Shown: positions 16,041-23,146 of the stretch, in pieces
Numbering within the stretch: the stretch's first letter is position 1
Layout of the letters: the number at the start of each line of letters is the position of its first letter
Assembly: GCA_009377605.1 (NCBI GenBank)
Contig: WHTT01000071.1
Coordinates: 1-33,143, forward strand
From: Luteitalea sp.
GTDB lineage: Bacteria; Acidobacteriota; Vicinamibacteria; Vicinamibacterales; Vicinamibacteraceae
Direction: 5' to 3'
DNA length: 33,143 nucleotides
Program-made: the position numbers and the translations under genes
Notes under the pieces: generated by a model
Told to the model about the DNA's origin: nothing
Databases searched by the model: none
What the model saw: only the letters and a program-made list of their open reading frames with translations

Positions 16041-16271
16041 GGGGTCACTCTCGAGCTGATCGGTCGAGCGACGTACACGACCAGGGGAAGAGCCGGCGGG
16101 GAGGACAGCCGGCACGAGCAGTGTACCCCACTCAGCGACGAATCTTTTGACGAAACGGCCGCGCCTGTGGTTTCTGGTCTCGGAGCGACACGAGGAAGAC
16201 TTGACCAAACACGCTGCTAGGAAAGACGGGGAACGGAGTGGATTGGTTGACTCGGCCGGAGGGACCGACAT

Positions 16272-16313
16272 GGAACCGGGTACCTTTTCGGACGCGAAAT
16301 GGTACCCGGTTCC
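16272..16313. repeat. Long REP-like palindrome (13-bp perfect arms)
   Basis: GGAACCGGGTACC (16272-16284) and GGTACCCGGTTCC (16301-16313) are perfect inverted copies. Inside, TTTCG and CGAAA pair as well around a 4-base loop, giving an almost continuous 18-bp stem with one mismatch. It lies 9 bp beyond the M16 stop codon and lacks a U-tract, so it looks like a repetitive extragenic palindrome rather than a terminator. Confidence 0.85.
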
Positions 16314-16322
16314 TATTTATGC

Positions 16323-17711
16323 TTAGAACGGCTCGGCAACGATGGGCTCGCCAAGGCCGAGCTTCGCCAGATCACCGACACGGTCGGGGTCGGCGACGAC
16401 CGTGACATACATCCTGCCCGGATCGAGGTACTGCCGCGCAATGCGTGTCACCTCCTCGGGCTCGACCGCCTCGACGCGCGGGACGAAATCGTCGTACCAC
16501 GAATCCGGCAGGTTGTACAGGACGAGCTGTGTTGCCGCACGCGCAATCTGTTCCGCCGTTTCGAAGCTACGTGCGAAGCCAAGCGTCAGCGAGTCACGGG
16601 CCCGCGCGGTCTCACGCCCGTCGACCGGCCGCGGCCCGCCGATCTCGGCGAGCTCCTTCAGGATCTCCGCGATCGATGCAGCGGTGGCGTCCGTCTGGAC
16701 GCTGGTCTGGACAACGAACGGTCCGGGCGCCCGCCAAAACTGGACGGATGAGCGGACCCCGTAGGTATACCCTCGCCGTTCGCGCAGGTTCAGGTTCAAA
16801 CGGCTGACGAATGCACCTCCGACAGCAGCGTTGGTGACAACCAGCGAGTGGTAGTCACGGGTCGTACGGTCAGCCGTGAGCGCTCCCACGCGCAGCTCGG
16901 ATTGTGCCGCTCCAGGCCGTGGTACCAGGATGAGACGGGCGGCCTTCTCGTCTCCATTCGCCTCCGCACCTAGCTCATCAATCAGTGGTAGCCTCGCCCA
17001 CAATTCGTCTGCCTGTGCGCTCTGGGCAACATCGGACGGCAAGACGGACCTCGCCGTCTCTCGCAACCCGTCTGGGGGGAGGTCCCCAACCAGCAGTAGC
17101 GTCGGTGCCACTCCGAGCAAGCGCTCGCGATGGAAGCGGTGTAGGTCCGTCTGGCCGATCTGTTCGAGCGTCGCCTCGGTCCCCAGGGGTGGTTGCCCGT
17201 ACGGATGACTGCCGTAGAGCTGCCTGTAGAATGCACGATCGGCGAGCGCGCCCGGCACGCTGCGCATCTGCCTCACCCGGTTCGACCTCAGCGTGCGTAC
17301 GCGGACAATCTCCCCCGAGTCGAGATTCGGCCGGCACACGACCTCGGCGAGCAGCGCCAGCGCGTCAGGCGCGGTCCGGGATAGCGACACGAGCGTCAGC
17401 ATGGTGGCATCCACGCCGACCTCCGTGTCGAGCTGGGCACCCATCCGCGCCAGCTGCTCGTTCACCTCGAGCATCGTCCGGCCACCGCTGCCCTCGTCCA
17501 GAAGGTCTGCCGCAAACATCGCGAGGCCAGCGCGGTCCGCGGGGTCCGCTGCCGATCCGACCGGGATCATCCAGATGAAGACGACCACGGGCAGGTCGTG
17601 ATGCGCAACGCTCCAGGTGTGCGCTCGCCCGAGGCTGTGCTTCTCCGGCACTGGAAAGCGCACGGCCGGCGGGTGGGCTGGCCTCGGCATGCGCGATCGA
17701 TCGATGCTCAC
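16323..17711 (-). CDS. M16-family peptidase-like protein, zinc motif missing (non-catalytic subunit)
   Basis: A 462-residue M16 (pitrilysin/mitochondrial processing peptidase-like) protein. Where the active partner has HLFEH, this one reads FAADLLDEGSGG, so the zinc site is absent and it is probably non-catalytic. The C-terminal half keeps the substrate-binding signature RERRGYTYGVRSSV (Arg/Tyr pair) typical of this subunit. The frame remains open upstream to 17801, but the GTG at 17711 overlaps the stop codon of the active subunit gene as GTGA and is chosen as the start. No signal peptide is evident. It likely forms a heterodimer with the product of the upstream gene. Confidence 0.88.
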   Translation of the reverse strand: MSIDRSRMPRPAHPPAVRFPVPEKHSLGRAHTWSVAHHDLPVVVFIWMIPVGSAADPADRAGLAMFAADLLDEGSGGRTMLEVNEQLARMGAQLDTEVGVDATMLTLVSLSRTAPDALALLAEVVCRPNLDSGEIVRVRTLRSNRVRQMRSVPGALADRAFYRQLYGSHPYGQPPLGTEATLEQIGQTDLHRFHRERLLGVAPTLLLVGDLPPDGLRETARSVLPSDVAQSAQADELWARLPLIDELGAEANGDEKAARLILVPRPGAAQSELRVGALTADRTTRDYHSLVVTNAAVGGAFVSRLNLNLRERRGYTYGVRSSVQFWRAPGPFVVQTSVQTDATAASIAEILKELAEIGGPRPVDGRETARARDSLTLGFARSFETAEQIARAATQLVLYNLPDSWYDDFVPRVEAVEPEEVTRIARQYLDPGRMYVTVVADPDRVGDLAKLGLGEPIVAEPF

Positions 17712-19009
17712 GAGATCTCCGCCAGGGCAGACTCGGGCAACGCCCGTGCCTGCTGACCCGTCGGCACGACGCTCAGCGCGACGCCAGCCGTGGTGAGCCA
17801 CCTCTCTGCGGCAGTCCGCACCGAGTCGCCAGACGCGCGCTGATAACGCGCGAGATCCTCACCGAAGTAGCCGGGGTTGCCGCAGTAGGTGTTGTAAGCA
17901 TTCAACTGGTCGGACTTGCCGCCAAAGCCGCCAACGGTCTGCAGGCGATAGACGAACTCCGCTTCGACCTGGGCACGAGCACGCTCGATCTCCTCGGCCG
18001 TGGGTCCATCGGTCGCACATCGCGCGAGCTCCTCGTAGATGTGCGCTTCAATCTCCGCGAGTTGGTGACCGGGCGCCGCGGTCGCCACTATCTGGAACGT
18101 GCCGCCAAGCTGACGCGAGGACTGAACCGCGACGACATCTACTGCCACTCGGTGCTCGTAGACGAGCCGTCGATACAGGCGGGAAACCTTGCCACCGCCG
18201 AGCACTTCTGCCAGCAGGTCGAGGTCGGCATCGCCCGTAGCAAAGACGCCAGGGCTTTGCCAGGCCAGGTACAAGCGGGGCAGCTCGACCCGATCCTCGA
18301 GCAACAGGCGTGATTGCGGTGTCGCCGGGATGGGCACCTCCAGTCGATCGATCGGGGCGCCGGCAGGCAGATCACCGAAGTACGTCTCGGCGAGCCGCAG
18401 CGCCTGGTCGGTGCCAACGTCGCCGGCAATCGCGAGCGACGCGTTCCCTGGATGGTAGTACCGCTGAAAGAAGTCATGAACCTGCGCAAGCGTCGCCGCG
18501 CGCAGGTCGGCGGGAAAGCCAATCGTCGGCCAGTAGTAAGGGTGTGCCGACGGATACAGCGCCTGGGGCAGGACAATGGATGCCATCCCGTAGGGCCGGT
18601 TCTCGTAGATCTGCCGGCGCTCGTTGAGCACCACCTCACGCTGGGTGACGAACTTCTCTTCGGTGACGGCTGGCAACAAGTAGCCCATGCGATCCGATTC
18701 GAGCCATAGTGCGAGCTCGAGCGCACCGGTCGGTACGACTTCCCAGTAATTGGTGCGGTCGGCATTGGTCGAGCCGTTGAGCTGACCACCGGCCTCCTGC
18801 AACGGCGCGAAGTACTTGTCGTCATGATGCGCCGAGCCTTCGAACATCAGGTGCTCGAAGAGGTGCGCAAAGCCGGTGAGACCAGGCTGCTCGTCCTTCG
18901 ATCCCACGTGGTACCAGATATTGACCGCCACGATCGGCGTCCCGTGATCCTCATGAACGATGACGTCGAGCCCATTGGGCAGTGTGTGGCGGATGAAAGG
19001 GATGTCCAT
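17708..19009 (-). CDS. M16-family zinc peptidase (catalytic subunit)
   Basis: A 433-residue peptidase with the inverted zinc motif HLFEH at 49-53 and the distal ligand Glu130 in REVVLNERR, the spacing expected for M16 enzymes (HxxEH then about 76 residues then E). The TLPNGLDVIVHEDH start and the GSKDEQPGLTGFAHLFEHLM region (two blocks) are typical of bacterial processing-peptidase-like proteins. The start is the ATG at 19009; the upstream extension to 19165 is made of repeat sequence and hairpins and is unlikely to be translated. It is followed with a GTGA overlap by the non-catalytic partner. Cellular role unknown; family members cleave short, unfolded peptides. Confidence 0.92.
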   Translation of the reverse strand: MDIPFIRHTLPNGLDVIVHEDHGTPIVAVNIWYHVGSKDEQPGLTGFAHLFEHLMFEGSAHHDDKYFAPLQEAGGQLNGSTNADRTNYWEVVPTGALELALWLESDRMGYLLPAVTEEKFVTQREVVLNERRQIYENRPYGMASIVLPQALYPSAHPYYWPTIGFPADLRAATLAQVHDFFQRYYHPGNASLAIAGDVGTDQALRLAETYFGDLPAGAPIDRLEVPIPATPQSRLLLEDRVELPRLYLAWQSPGVFATGDADLDLLAEVLGGGKVSRLYRRLVYEHRVAVDVVAVQSSRQLGGTFQIVATAAPGHQLAEIEAHIYEELARCATDGPTAEEIERARAQVEAEFVYRLQTVGGFGGKSDQLNAYNTYCGNPGYFGEDLARYQRASGDSVRTAAERWLTTAGVALSVVPTGQQARALPESALAEIS

Positions 19010-19042
19010 AGAACGGTTGCGGCGACGGGGCGACGCGGTAAT

Positions 19043-19078
19043 AGGGATCAAGGGGTCAAGGGACCGAGGGTCAAGGGC
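19043..19078. repeat. GGGATCAAGGGGTCAAGG-type array
   Basis: Four imperfect copies of a 9-10 base GGG(A/G)TCAAG unit upstream of the M16 peptidase start, on the same repeat theme as the arrays in addA and at the window start. It forms part of the interval between mrp and the M16 pair, with no coding content. Confidence 0.75.
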
Positions 19079-19092
19079 AAACGTCAGCGTTG

Positions 19093-19161
19093 GTAGGGCG
19101 CGTTGCCGAACGCGCCGTCCGGACGCCTCGGCGAGATAACGGCCGCCTCGGCGAGGCGGCC
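19093..19161. repeat. Two REP-like hairpins between mrp and the M16 genes
   Basis: On the plus strand GTAG is followed by GGCGCGTT (19097-19104), loop GCCG and AACGCGCC (19109-19116), a perfect 8-bp stem. A second perfect stem, GGCCGCCTC / GAGGCGGCC, spans 19141-19161 with a 3-base loop, and part of it (CCTCGGCGAG) is duplicated about 20 bp earlier. The second hairpin lies just beyond the mrp stop and could help end mrp transcription, but no U-run follows on the minus strand. Confidence 0.75.
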
Positions 19162-19175
19162 CCACCTTGCTCCTT

Positions 19176-20258
19176 TTATCCTGTCACCGGCGTGAGCGGG
19201 ATGCCCTTGAAGCTTGCGATTGACACCTGTGCCGCTGCCCGCTCCGCCGCGGTGAGAAAGGCGTCGGTCGCGGGCGATTCCGGCTCGGCCAGCACGATCG
19301 GCACGCCAGTATCTCCGCCGACGCGAATCGGTTCGTAGAGCGGAATCCGGCCGAGAAACGGCACTTCGAGCTCCTCCGACAACCGCTCGCCGCCCCCCTT
19401 GCCGAAAATGTCGCTCTCCCGCCCGCACTCACGGCACACGAAATGGCTCATGTTCTCGATGAGTCCAATCACCGGAATGCGAAGCTTGCGATACATGGCC
19501 ACGGCACGGCGCGTGTCGGCTAGCGACACCGTCTGCGGCGTCGTGACGGCAATCGCACCAGCCACGGGAACCGTTTGGCTCAGGCTCAGCGCGACGTCTC
19601 CGGTGCCGGGCGGCAAATCGATGACCAAGTAATCCAGATTGTCCCAACGCACCTCGCGGAAGAACTGTTGAATGATGCCGTGCAGCATCGGGCCCCGCCA
19701 GATGACCGGCGACTCATCGCCCGCGAGAAAACCCATCGAGACAACCTGCAAGTCGTACTTCTCCGCGGGCACGATCTTGTTCCCGTCGCTCGCGAGCTGC
19801 GTACGAACGCCGAGCATGATGGGCACGTTCGGACCATAGATGTCGCCATCCAATATCCCGACGCGGCTGCCGCGCGCGGCGAGCGCCAGCGCGACGTTCA
19901 CCGCAACCGTGGTCTTGCCCACTCCTCCCTTACCGGCACCCACAGCGATGACGTTCTTGACACCTGGCACCGGCAGCCGCCCGGCCTCCGGCATCACACT
20001 CCGCACGCTTGCCGTCATCGTCACGTCCACTGCGCTCACGCCAGGGAGCTCGGCCACAGCCGCGCGCGCCTGGTCTCGAAGCTGATCCTTCACGGGACAG
20101 GCTGGAGTCGTGAGCTCGATGGTAAAGGAGACCTGCTCGCCTTGCACGTGCAGCTCTTTCACGAAGCCGAGGCTGACGATGTCACGGTGCAGATCTGGAT
20201 CGTGAACGACTTTCAGCGCCTCGAGCACGGCGCCTTCGGTGACGGAAGTGGATGGCAT
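19176..20258 (-). CDS. Mrp/ApbC-family iron-sulfur cluster carrier ATPase
   Basis: A 360-residue P-loop ATPase. Residues 1-90 form the MIP18/DUF59 domain (VVHDPDLHRDIVSLGFV), and the rest is the Mrp/NBP35 domain with the deviant Walker A motif GKGGVGKTT at 109-117, DGDIYGPNVP, and the CxxC pair FVCRECG that binds the bridging Fe-S cluster. Family members carry Fe-S clusters to apo-proteins in the cytosol. The start is the ATG at 20258. It stands alone, with REP-like hairpins on both sides. Confidence 0.93.
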   Translation of the reverse strand: MPSTSVTEGAVLEALKVVHDPDLHRDIVSLGFVKELHVQGEQVSFTIELTTPACPVKDQLRDQARAAVAELPGVSAVDVTMTASVRSVMPEAGRLPVPGVKNVIAVGAGKGGVGKTTVAVNVALALAARGSRVGILDGDIYGPNVPIMLGVRTQLASDGNKIVPAEKYDLQVVSMGFLAGDESPVIWRGPMLHGIIQQFFREVRWDNLDYLVIDLPPGTGDVALSLSQTVPVAGAIAVTTPQTVSLADTRRAVAMYRKLRIPVIGLIENMSHFVCRECGRESDIFGKGGGERLSEELEVPFLGRIPLYEPIRVGGDTGVPIVLAEPESPATDAFLTAAERAAAQVSIASFKGIPLTPVTG

Positions 20259-20361
20259 GATCTCGTCTCGCAGTCGGTGAACCGTCCCGGTGGCTCGATG
20301 CCCACGTACGGCTGGGCATCAGGCCACTGAGCGTCGCGGAGGGTGGCGACGGCTCGTGGAC

Positions 20362-20383
20362 GTAGGGTGGACGTCAGCCACCC
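20362..20383 (+). repeat. REP-like GTAG-headed hairpin
   Basis: GTAG overlapping a GGGTGG (20365-20370) / CCACCC (20378-20383) stem with the loop ACGTCAG. It is located between DUF4870 and mrp, in the same GTAG-headed hairpin class as 9013-9035 and 19093-19116 but with an unrelated stem. Confidence 0.65.
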
Positions 20384-20445
20384 CTCATGGCAGGAGCAAC
20401 CTGCGACGGCAGGAAACAGCCCTCAGTCGATCTTACCGCAGCGGA

Positions 20446-20802
20446 TTAGACACCGACCTGCGTCGCCGAGAAATCGCCCAAAATCGGCAACCGGAACCAC
20501 TCGGCCTGGAACGCCTTCACGATGCAGAGGATCCAGACGACCAGAAAGACGATGCCCACGATGGGCCACAGCAGGATGGTGAGCCAACCGAGGACCGGGA
20601 TCATGCCAAAGACGACGAGCAGCATCCAGACCGCCACCCATGCCACCAGGAGCGCAGTCGACTGCATGGCGTGGAACCTGACGAACTTGCTCTCCTTCTC
20701 GATCACGAGGAACACAATCCCAATGATGAAGAGGTAGCCCAAAGCTGCAGCAAGGTTCGGCTCCAGCCCGGTTGACGATTTCTCCGTGGCCGACGTCTCC
20801 AT
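20446..20802 (-). CDS. DUF4870 family membrane protein
   Basis: A 118-residue protein with hydrophobic stretches at about 20-33, 50-72 and 76-96. The family-typical segment EKESKFVRFHAMQSTALLV follows the first segment and a charged AFQAEWFRLPI tail ends it. DUF4870 proteins are small integral membrane proteins of unknown function, distantly related to the Tic20 fold. The ATG at 20802 is supported by GGGAGG about 6 nt upstream. Confidence 0.88.
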   Translation of the reverse strand: METSATEKSSTGLEPNLAAALGYLFIIGIVFLVIEKESKFVRFHAMQSTALLVAWVAVWMLLVVFGMIPVLGWLTILLWPIVGIVFLVVWILCIVKAFQAEWFRLPILGDFSATQVGV

Positions 20803-20842
20803 TGGTCCTCCCAGGTCTGCTTACCTCAGCATCATACAACGG

Positions 20843-21008
20843 GACAAGGTGAGGGGGCGAGGGGGTGACAAGGTCACGTGCGGGCGATTCGATGTCTTGC
20901 GGTCGACCTCGTGCGACCTTTCACGCCACGTGATGTGGGCTCCCGAAGCCTGAAGGCCCCCTTCACCGTGTCACCCAGTCACCGTGTCACCCAGTCACCC
21001 TGTCATCG
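20843..21008. repeat. Opposed GTGACAAGG / GTGTCACCC arrays with no gene between
   Basis: The interval between the DUF4870 start and the next minus-strand gene holds a degenerate GGTGAGGGGG/GGTGACAAGG array (20843-20876) and an opposed CACCGTGTCACCCAGT array (20961-21008), separated by about 85 bp without a recognisable ORF. The layout matches that around the broken four-helix-bundle gene at 14421-14731, so this may be an emptier version of the same unit. Confidence 0.7.
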
Positions 21009-21010
21009 CC

Positions 21011-21382
21011 CTACTCCCTCACTCCAAACAACCTCCGCGTATCGGGGTGAATCAGGACCCAAATCGTGTACAGACCGAGAGCGGTGCCAAACGGCACCAT
21101 GAAGAGATCGAGCACAGACAGGGGAAATGCTGCCAGGCGAGCCCAGGGCCGGTAGCCTCGCAGCGCCAGGCCGGCGCCAGCCGACGCGGCGCCCCAGAGC
21201 AGCAGGAAAGCCGCCACGCCAAAGAACAAGCCAGCCGCGAGGGAGGCCGCCACACGGACCTCCGCGCCACCAGCCAGGCTCACGGCGCCGACACCAAGCG
21301 CCGCCAACGCTAACGCGGCAAGACCAGCGAGCGCACCGGCGATGATATGGAGCCGCCCTACGAGGTCGGCGTGAGTGTGCAT
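21011..21382 (-). CDS. Small integral membrane protein, unknown function
   Basis: A 123-residue protein with about four hydrophobic segments (IIAGALAGLAALALAALGVGAV at the N-terminal side, LAAGLFFGVAAFLLLWGAASA, SVLDLFMVPFGTALGLYTIWVL) and the tail HPDTRRLFGVRE. The ATG at 21382 gives the natural start MHTHADLVGRLHI; an in-frame GTG at 21406 is the alternative. Short proteins with this SVLDLFMVPFGTALGLYTIWVL-type ending recur in bacteria without assigned function. It lies downstream of the DnaJ-like gene on the same strand (53 bp gap). Confidence 0.72.
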   Translation of the reverse strand: MHTHADLVGRLHIIAGALAGLAALALAALGVGAVSLAGGAEVRVAASLAAGLFFGVAAFLLLWGAASAGAGLALRGYRPWARLAAFPLSVLDLFMVPFGTALGLYTIWVLIHPDTRRLFGVRE

Positions 21383-21434
21383 ACGGCTGCGAATGACGCC
21401 GCGCACGCGTCAATCAATGTGACAGGATGCGGGC

Positions 21435-22004
21435 TCAGCGGACCGACACTTGAACGACCACTCGCGTCGGCGCGTTGGGATCGCGCAGACGGAAGTGGAG
21501 TGAGACACCATCCCGTAGGCCGGGCGGCATGCGCAACACGAGATAACGCGGCAGGAGAGCGCTTCCCTCGCCAGCGCAGCCCTCGCAACGGGCGCCCCAC
21601 GACTCGCCACGCCCGCCGCATGCCGCACACGTCGTAGGAAGACAGATCCGAATGGGAACGCGGCCGCCACGCCGGGCCTCGAGGCCCGTGAGCGCGACAC
21701 ATGCTACCGTGGCCGGACCACCGTCATCGCGCTCGAAGAAGCGGCGCCGAGCACGCTCCACCGCAGCGGTGGCGGATGGAAAATCAACAGCCACCTCGTC
21801 ACCGAACCAGCGGAGGTCGCTGGGAAGGGCAGAGACGCGGGTCGCCAGCGCGCTCTCTACGCGGGCAAGCGGACCGCTCCACCCGGCGCGCCGATGGCGC
21901 ATGCGCACGCCGCTCGGGCCCGTGGGGCTCGCACCAAGCATGCGCCCCACCGGCCGGAGCCTCTTGCCCGAAATCGGGTCGAGAATGCGGTAATAGTCCT
22001 GCAT
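21435..22004 (-). CDS. DnaJ-like zinc-finger protein lacking a J-domain
   Basis: A 189-residue protein. The C-terminal half carries two of the CxxCxGxG zinc-finger units of DnaJ, TCAACGGRGES and RCEGCAGEGS (about residues 130-150), followed by a beta-type segment LRMPPGLRDGVSLHFRL like the DnaJ C-terminal substrate-binding domain. The N-terminus opens MQDYYRILDP, reminiscent of a J-domain start, but continues as DPISGKRLRPVGRMLG; there is no HPD motif and no room for the helices. The middle (WFGDEVAVDFPSATAAVERARRRFF) is unrecognised. It could be a chaperone-like or protein-disulfide-related adaptor. No Hsp70 gene is nearby. The start at 22004 is uncertain. Confidence 0.7.
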   Translation of the reverse strand: MQDYYRILDPISGKRLRPVGRMLGASPTGPSGVRMRHRRAGWSGPLARVESALATRVSALPSDLRWFGDEVAVDFPSATAAVERARRRFFERDDGGPATVACVALTGLEARRGGRVPIRICLPTTCAACGGRGESWGARCEGCAGEGSALLPRYLVLRMPPGLRDGVSLHFRLRDPNAPTRVVVQVSVR

Positions 22005-22086
22005 GCGCGCTCGCTACGATAGGAACGCCCCGCCCCTATTGTCAAGCAAACCTTTCCCCAACACACCCACGATGTTCGGGCGCCGG

Positions 22087-22308
22087 TTACCGGGCGCCCA
22101 GCGTGAGGAGCACCTCCCGCCGTACACCGTTCTCCCACTTCTCGAAATCGAGCGCCGACTCACATTCGTCACACAGCACTTCAAGCACGGCGGGACGTTG
22201 TTCATCGGCAACTTCCACACGGGTGTCCTCCAGCGACACCACGTGAACTTGTAACGTCTTGACTTGAAAACGGCGTGCGTTTCCGCACGTCGGGCAGACA
22301 AACGGCAT
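22087..22308 (-). CDS. Small zinc-ribbon protein
   Basis: A 73-residue protein starting at the ATG at 22308, preceded by a strong GAGGAG 6 nt upstream. CPTCGN (residues 5-10) and CDECES (about 51-56) form a four-cysteine zinc ribbon with about 42 residues between the pairs. The open frame extends upstream to 22548, but that part overlaps a dispersed repeat and has no ribosome binding site. Function unknown; such ribbons bind nucleic acid or proteins. Confidence 0.72.
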   Translation of the reverse strand: MPFVCPTCGNARRFQVKTLQVHVVSLEDTRVEVADEQRPAVLEVLCDECESALDFEKWENGVRREVLLTLGAR

Positions 22309-22636
22309 CCTGTTCTCCTCACGGTCGTGGCACGTCACTACACTCCGCACCCGGAGCCTGTCGCCCTCGACCCTCCGACCATGTTCAGGGTTGCCCTGGG
22401 CATGTCGAAGAGTGTGGGGGGTTGAAGTGCGCCGCAGCCTACGCCGCTTCGTCGATTCTATTGGATGGGGAAGACCTGAGCCAGAGAAATCAGGACACAG
22501 GATGCAGGAATCTGGAAACGGGCTTGACCTGCAGCCGGCCGCCTGCAATGAGCGCCGTCCCGCTCGTGCCGGAGCTCGTTCGCCGAACGCGCCGTGGCAA
22601 TGTGCGCACCCAAGACGAGGAGCTCGCTCATTCGGG
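22309..22636. other. 328-bp intergenic stretch with a dispersed TTCGACATG repeat
   Basis: No convincing gene is seen. On the minus strand 22411-22362 reads CTTCGACATGCCCAGGGC followed by AACCCTGAACATGGTCGGAG and a TCGAG tail, a pattern known to me from widely scattered intergenic elements (CTTCGACAAGCTCAGG-type). The GCCCTGGGC/CAGGGTTGCCCTG part is self-complementary. Around 22487-22515 there is a degenerate CAGGAxxCAGGAT run. Nothing else is recognised. Confidence 0.5.
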
Positions 22637-22909
22637 CTACTCTTCGTCCTCTTGCTCGGCGTCCTCCTCTACCGGCTCGCCGAGTTGCAGCACAGCGCCA
22701 ATCGCGTGCCCTGGAAGCAAACAATGCTCACCCTTTGCCTCGAGTGACACTAACGTAATGTCCCACGGACGCGCGCGATACGAAGCCGAAACGCACCCGC
22801 ACGGCAGGGCCTCGAGATCCTCGAACTCGAAAAGGCTCAACGGCCGCGGCGTAGCGGCAGCGCTGGTGGTGGTGGTGGCGGTGGTGGTGGTGAGCGTCAT
22901 GGCCTCCAT
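22637..22909 (-). CDS. Small cysteine-containing protein with Thr-rich N-terminus, unknown function
   Basis: A 90-residue protein whose ATG at 22909 has an excellent TAGGAGGT ribosome binding site about 9 nt upstream, the best in this neighbourhood, which argues that it is translated. The N-terminus MTLTTTTATTTTSAAA is encoded by a near-perfect GTG/GGT trinucleotide repeat (22864-22892 on the plus strand). The core FEDLEALPCGCVSASYRA and GEHCLLPGHAIGAVLQL contains three cysteines and one histidine that could bind a metal. The tail is acidic (EEDAEQEDEE). No family recognised. Confidence 0.6.
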   Translation of the reverse strand: MEAMTLTTTTATTTTSAAATPRPLSLFEFEDLEALPCGCVSASYRARPWDITLVSLEAKGEHCLLPGHAIGAVLQLGEPVEEDAEQEDEE

Positions 22910-22934
22910 CGTGGTGACCTCCTACCCGACCACG

Positions 22935-23146
22935 TTGCAAAGTTGACGCCAAGCTGGTTTCGAGAGTCAGTCTCGACCCAATGCCTGGCGGGCTACCCGG
23001 CCCTTCGGCTGAGCGCGTGATGCGACTCCCCGGCCGGTCGGTCCTTCCTGCAGTGGTCCCATAAAGGCTCGAAAGCCTTACCTACTCCTATAGACGCAAC
23101 CAGCCCTCCAGAAGTTACGTCCCCTTAACGCCGCGAATACAACCGG
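22935..23146 (-). other. Structured intergenic region between addA and the small Cys protein
   Basis: About 210 bp without an ORF, containing several self-complementary stretches: AAGGCT-TTCG-AGCCTT (23079-23064 on the minus strand), TCGAGA-ctgac-TCTCGA (22976-22960) and GC-rich CCGGCCGG/GGGCC...GGGTAGCCC elements between them. This exceeds what a single terminator needs and could be a 5' leader RNA of the small gene at 22909. No known riboswitch consensus was recognised. Confidence 0.35.

Noticed and set aside
19010-19165. N-terminal extension of the M16 peptidase frame
   Set aside because: It is composed of simple repeats and hairpins; conserved sequence starts at the ATG at 19009.
22935-23146. 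Cobalamin riboswitch
   Set aside because: CCACTGCAGGAAGG recalls part of the B12 consensus, but the conserved core with CCCGCAACTGT-type sequence is absent and the downstream gene has no cobalamin link.
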